DNA of 64,000 nucleotides. It comes from Sipunculus nudus. Lineage: Eukaryota > Annelida > Sipuncula > Golfingiida > Sipunculidae. The translations under genes were made by a program, and so were the position numbers. The stretch covers positions 33,764,214-33,828,213 of the forward strand of contig CM049320.1 of NCBI GenBank assembly GCA_026874595.1, read 5' to 3'. This document shows, one piece after another, positions 63,218 to 64,000 of the stretch (position 1 is its first letter; the number at the start of each line of letters is the position of its first letter). Below the pieces are notes generated by a model. The model made no database searches. It worked only from the letters and a program-made list of their open reading frames with translations, and was not told the origin of the DNA.

Positions 63218-64000
63218 ATTAGTGGGAAACTGACCCTATAACACAACCCTGCAAAGATAGCATCTTTATCGAATAGATAATTTATTACCTCCGCCTTTGA
63301 AGGTGGGAGGGCATTACATGATTCGCCGTGTGTATGTGCGTGTATGTGTGTCCCAGGCATATCCTCGAATGTTTTGAATGAATTTCAGTGAAACTAAGTT
63401 GATGCCCATGGGTTTGGCCATGGGGAGAAAAATTTCTTTTGGGACCGATCGCGGAAATAACTTTGCAGAATGTATCCCTTGCTTTCTCGTGTGTTTTTCC
63501 AAAAATCCTTGATTCCTCCTTGCCCTATGCCCTATTTTCACATTCAGTTCCATTCACACCTTGGAGGTGTCCTCCGCACAAGGAAGGAAATGTACCTTAT
63601 ACGCACATTGCTAAACGCGAGTAAGAAGCTAAAAGAATCAAGCTATCGAGCTGCGATTTTAGTTCAATTAAATGATGCGCAATAGCCCACTGATGTAGAA
63701 CTGATGTAGAACGGTAAACGCTTGACCGGCAAATATTTCATTTAGTGCCTTTCAAATGTCTCCTGGTACAGAATTGAACAGATCAAAGTTGGGTATAAAA
63801 GCCAAATGCTTCTGAGAAAAAAATATAAATGACTCCATTATGAAAATGAGGTGATTCCTGGGCTATGTATAAAAGATAGAAGAAAAATATGTAGCGCAAT
63901 CTGTAACATAAGGAAACGGTCATATATAACCATACATTATTCATTCAATACGAAATATATTTAATTCCATATCAATGACTTAATGATACAAAGGAAAAAC
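63218..64000. repeat. Block P2 (unit 3), cut by window end
   Basis: Matches 8775-9560 with scattered substitutions (for example gttgatgtcccatgg to gttgatgcccatgg at 63400). It includes the TTACCTCCGCC-type repeat from about 63280. Confidence 0.75.

Larger units (their letters stand above)
43287..64000. repeat. Macro-unit 3 (diverged, incomplete, carries an 11-kb insertion)
   Basis: Corresponds to unit 1 positions 1 to about 9560 once the 11,172-bp insertion at 51329-62500 is set aside. Unlike units 1 and 2 it shows scattered substitutions and 1-bp indels, a 20-bp deletion in ankyrin exon 1, and a longer G run at 50040. The window ends inside block P2, before any LINE unit, so the length of the array beyond the window is unknown. 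Confidence 0.93.

Overview
Eukaryotic, AT-rich (estimated by eye), intron- and transposon-dominated DNA, most likely from a bivalve mollusc. I base this on dispersed repeats of a style I associate with bivalve genomes (CGTCCGTCCG runs after a CATCTGA motif, AGCTCATCTGA/GAGCTATAGCGAT elements, TTATTACCTCCGCC elements, 'GGTCACAAGGTCAAAGGTCAC' elements) and on a Jockey/CR1-type LINE. No bacterial-style gene, rRNA, tRNA or CRISPR array is present. The only cellular coding sequence I can support is a set of 99-bp ankyrin-repeat exons on the + strand.

Layout: the window is built from three tandem copies of a 19.3-kb macro-unit. Unit 1 is 1-19342, unit 2 is 19343-43286, and unit 3 is 43287 to the window end (incomplete). 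Each unit carries, in order: most of a ~2.0-kb inverted-repeat element, ankyrin exon type 1, a broken Gypsy integrase fragment (- strand), a tRNA-derived SINE-like element, repeat block P1, ankyrin exon type 2, repeat block P2 (paralogous to P1), and then 4.6-kb units that each hold a decayed LINE. Unit 1 has two 4.6-kb units (A, B). Unit 2 has three (A, A', B), so it is 4602 bp longer; the head of A' is a B/A chimera with the exchange point confined to ~22 bp. Unit 3 runs off the window before its LINE units.

Units 1 and 2 look almost identical over about the first 13.5 kb. Unit 3 has scattered substitutions and three private events: a 20-bp deletion that destroys ankyrin exon 1 (loss of the 5' splice site, in-frame stop), lengthening of a G run, and insertion of an 11,172-bp long-inverted-arm element at 51329-62500. 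That insertion is flanked by a 4-bp ATAT duplication; the empty site is intact in units 1 and 2. The element has ~1.1-1.5-kb outer arms, a second divergent inverted pair next to mirrored AT microsatellites, paired 14-16-bp palindromes in each arm, a nested 1.4-kb PIF/Harbinger-like element, and no transposase I can recognise.

How it fits together: the ankyrin exons are exactly 33 codons, phase 0 at both ends, so each macro-unit duplication would add two in-frame ankyrin repeats to a protein while carrying a large load of intronic transposon relics. Whether units 1 and 2 are a real recent duplication or an assembly/haplotype artefact cannot be decided from sequence alone. All comparisons were by eye, with no alignment software; repeat borders are good to roughly 10-50 bp unless an exact junction is stated.
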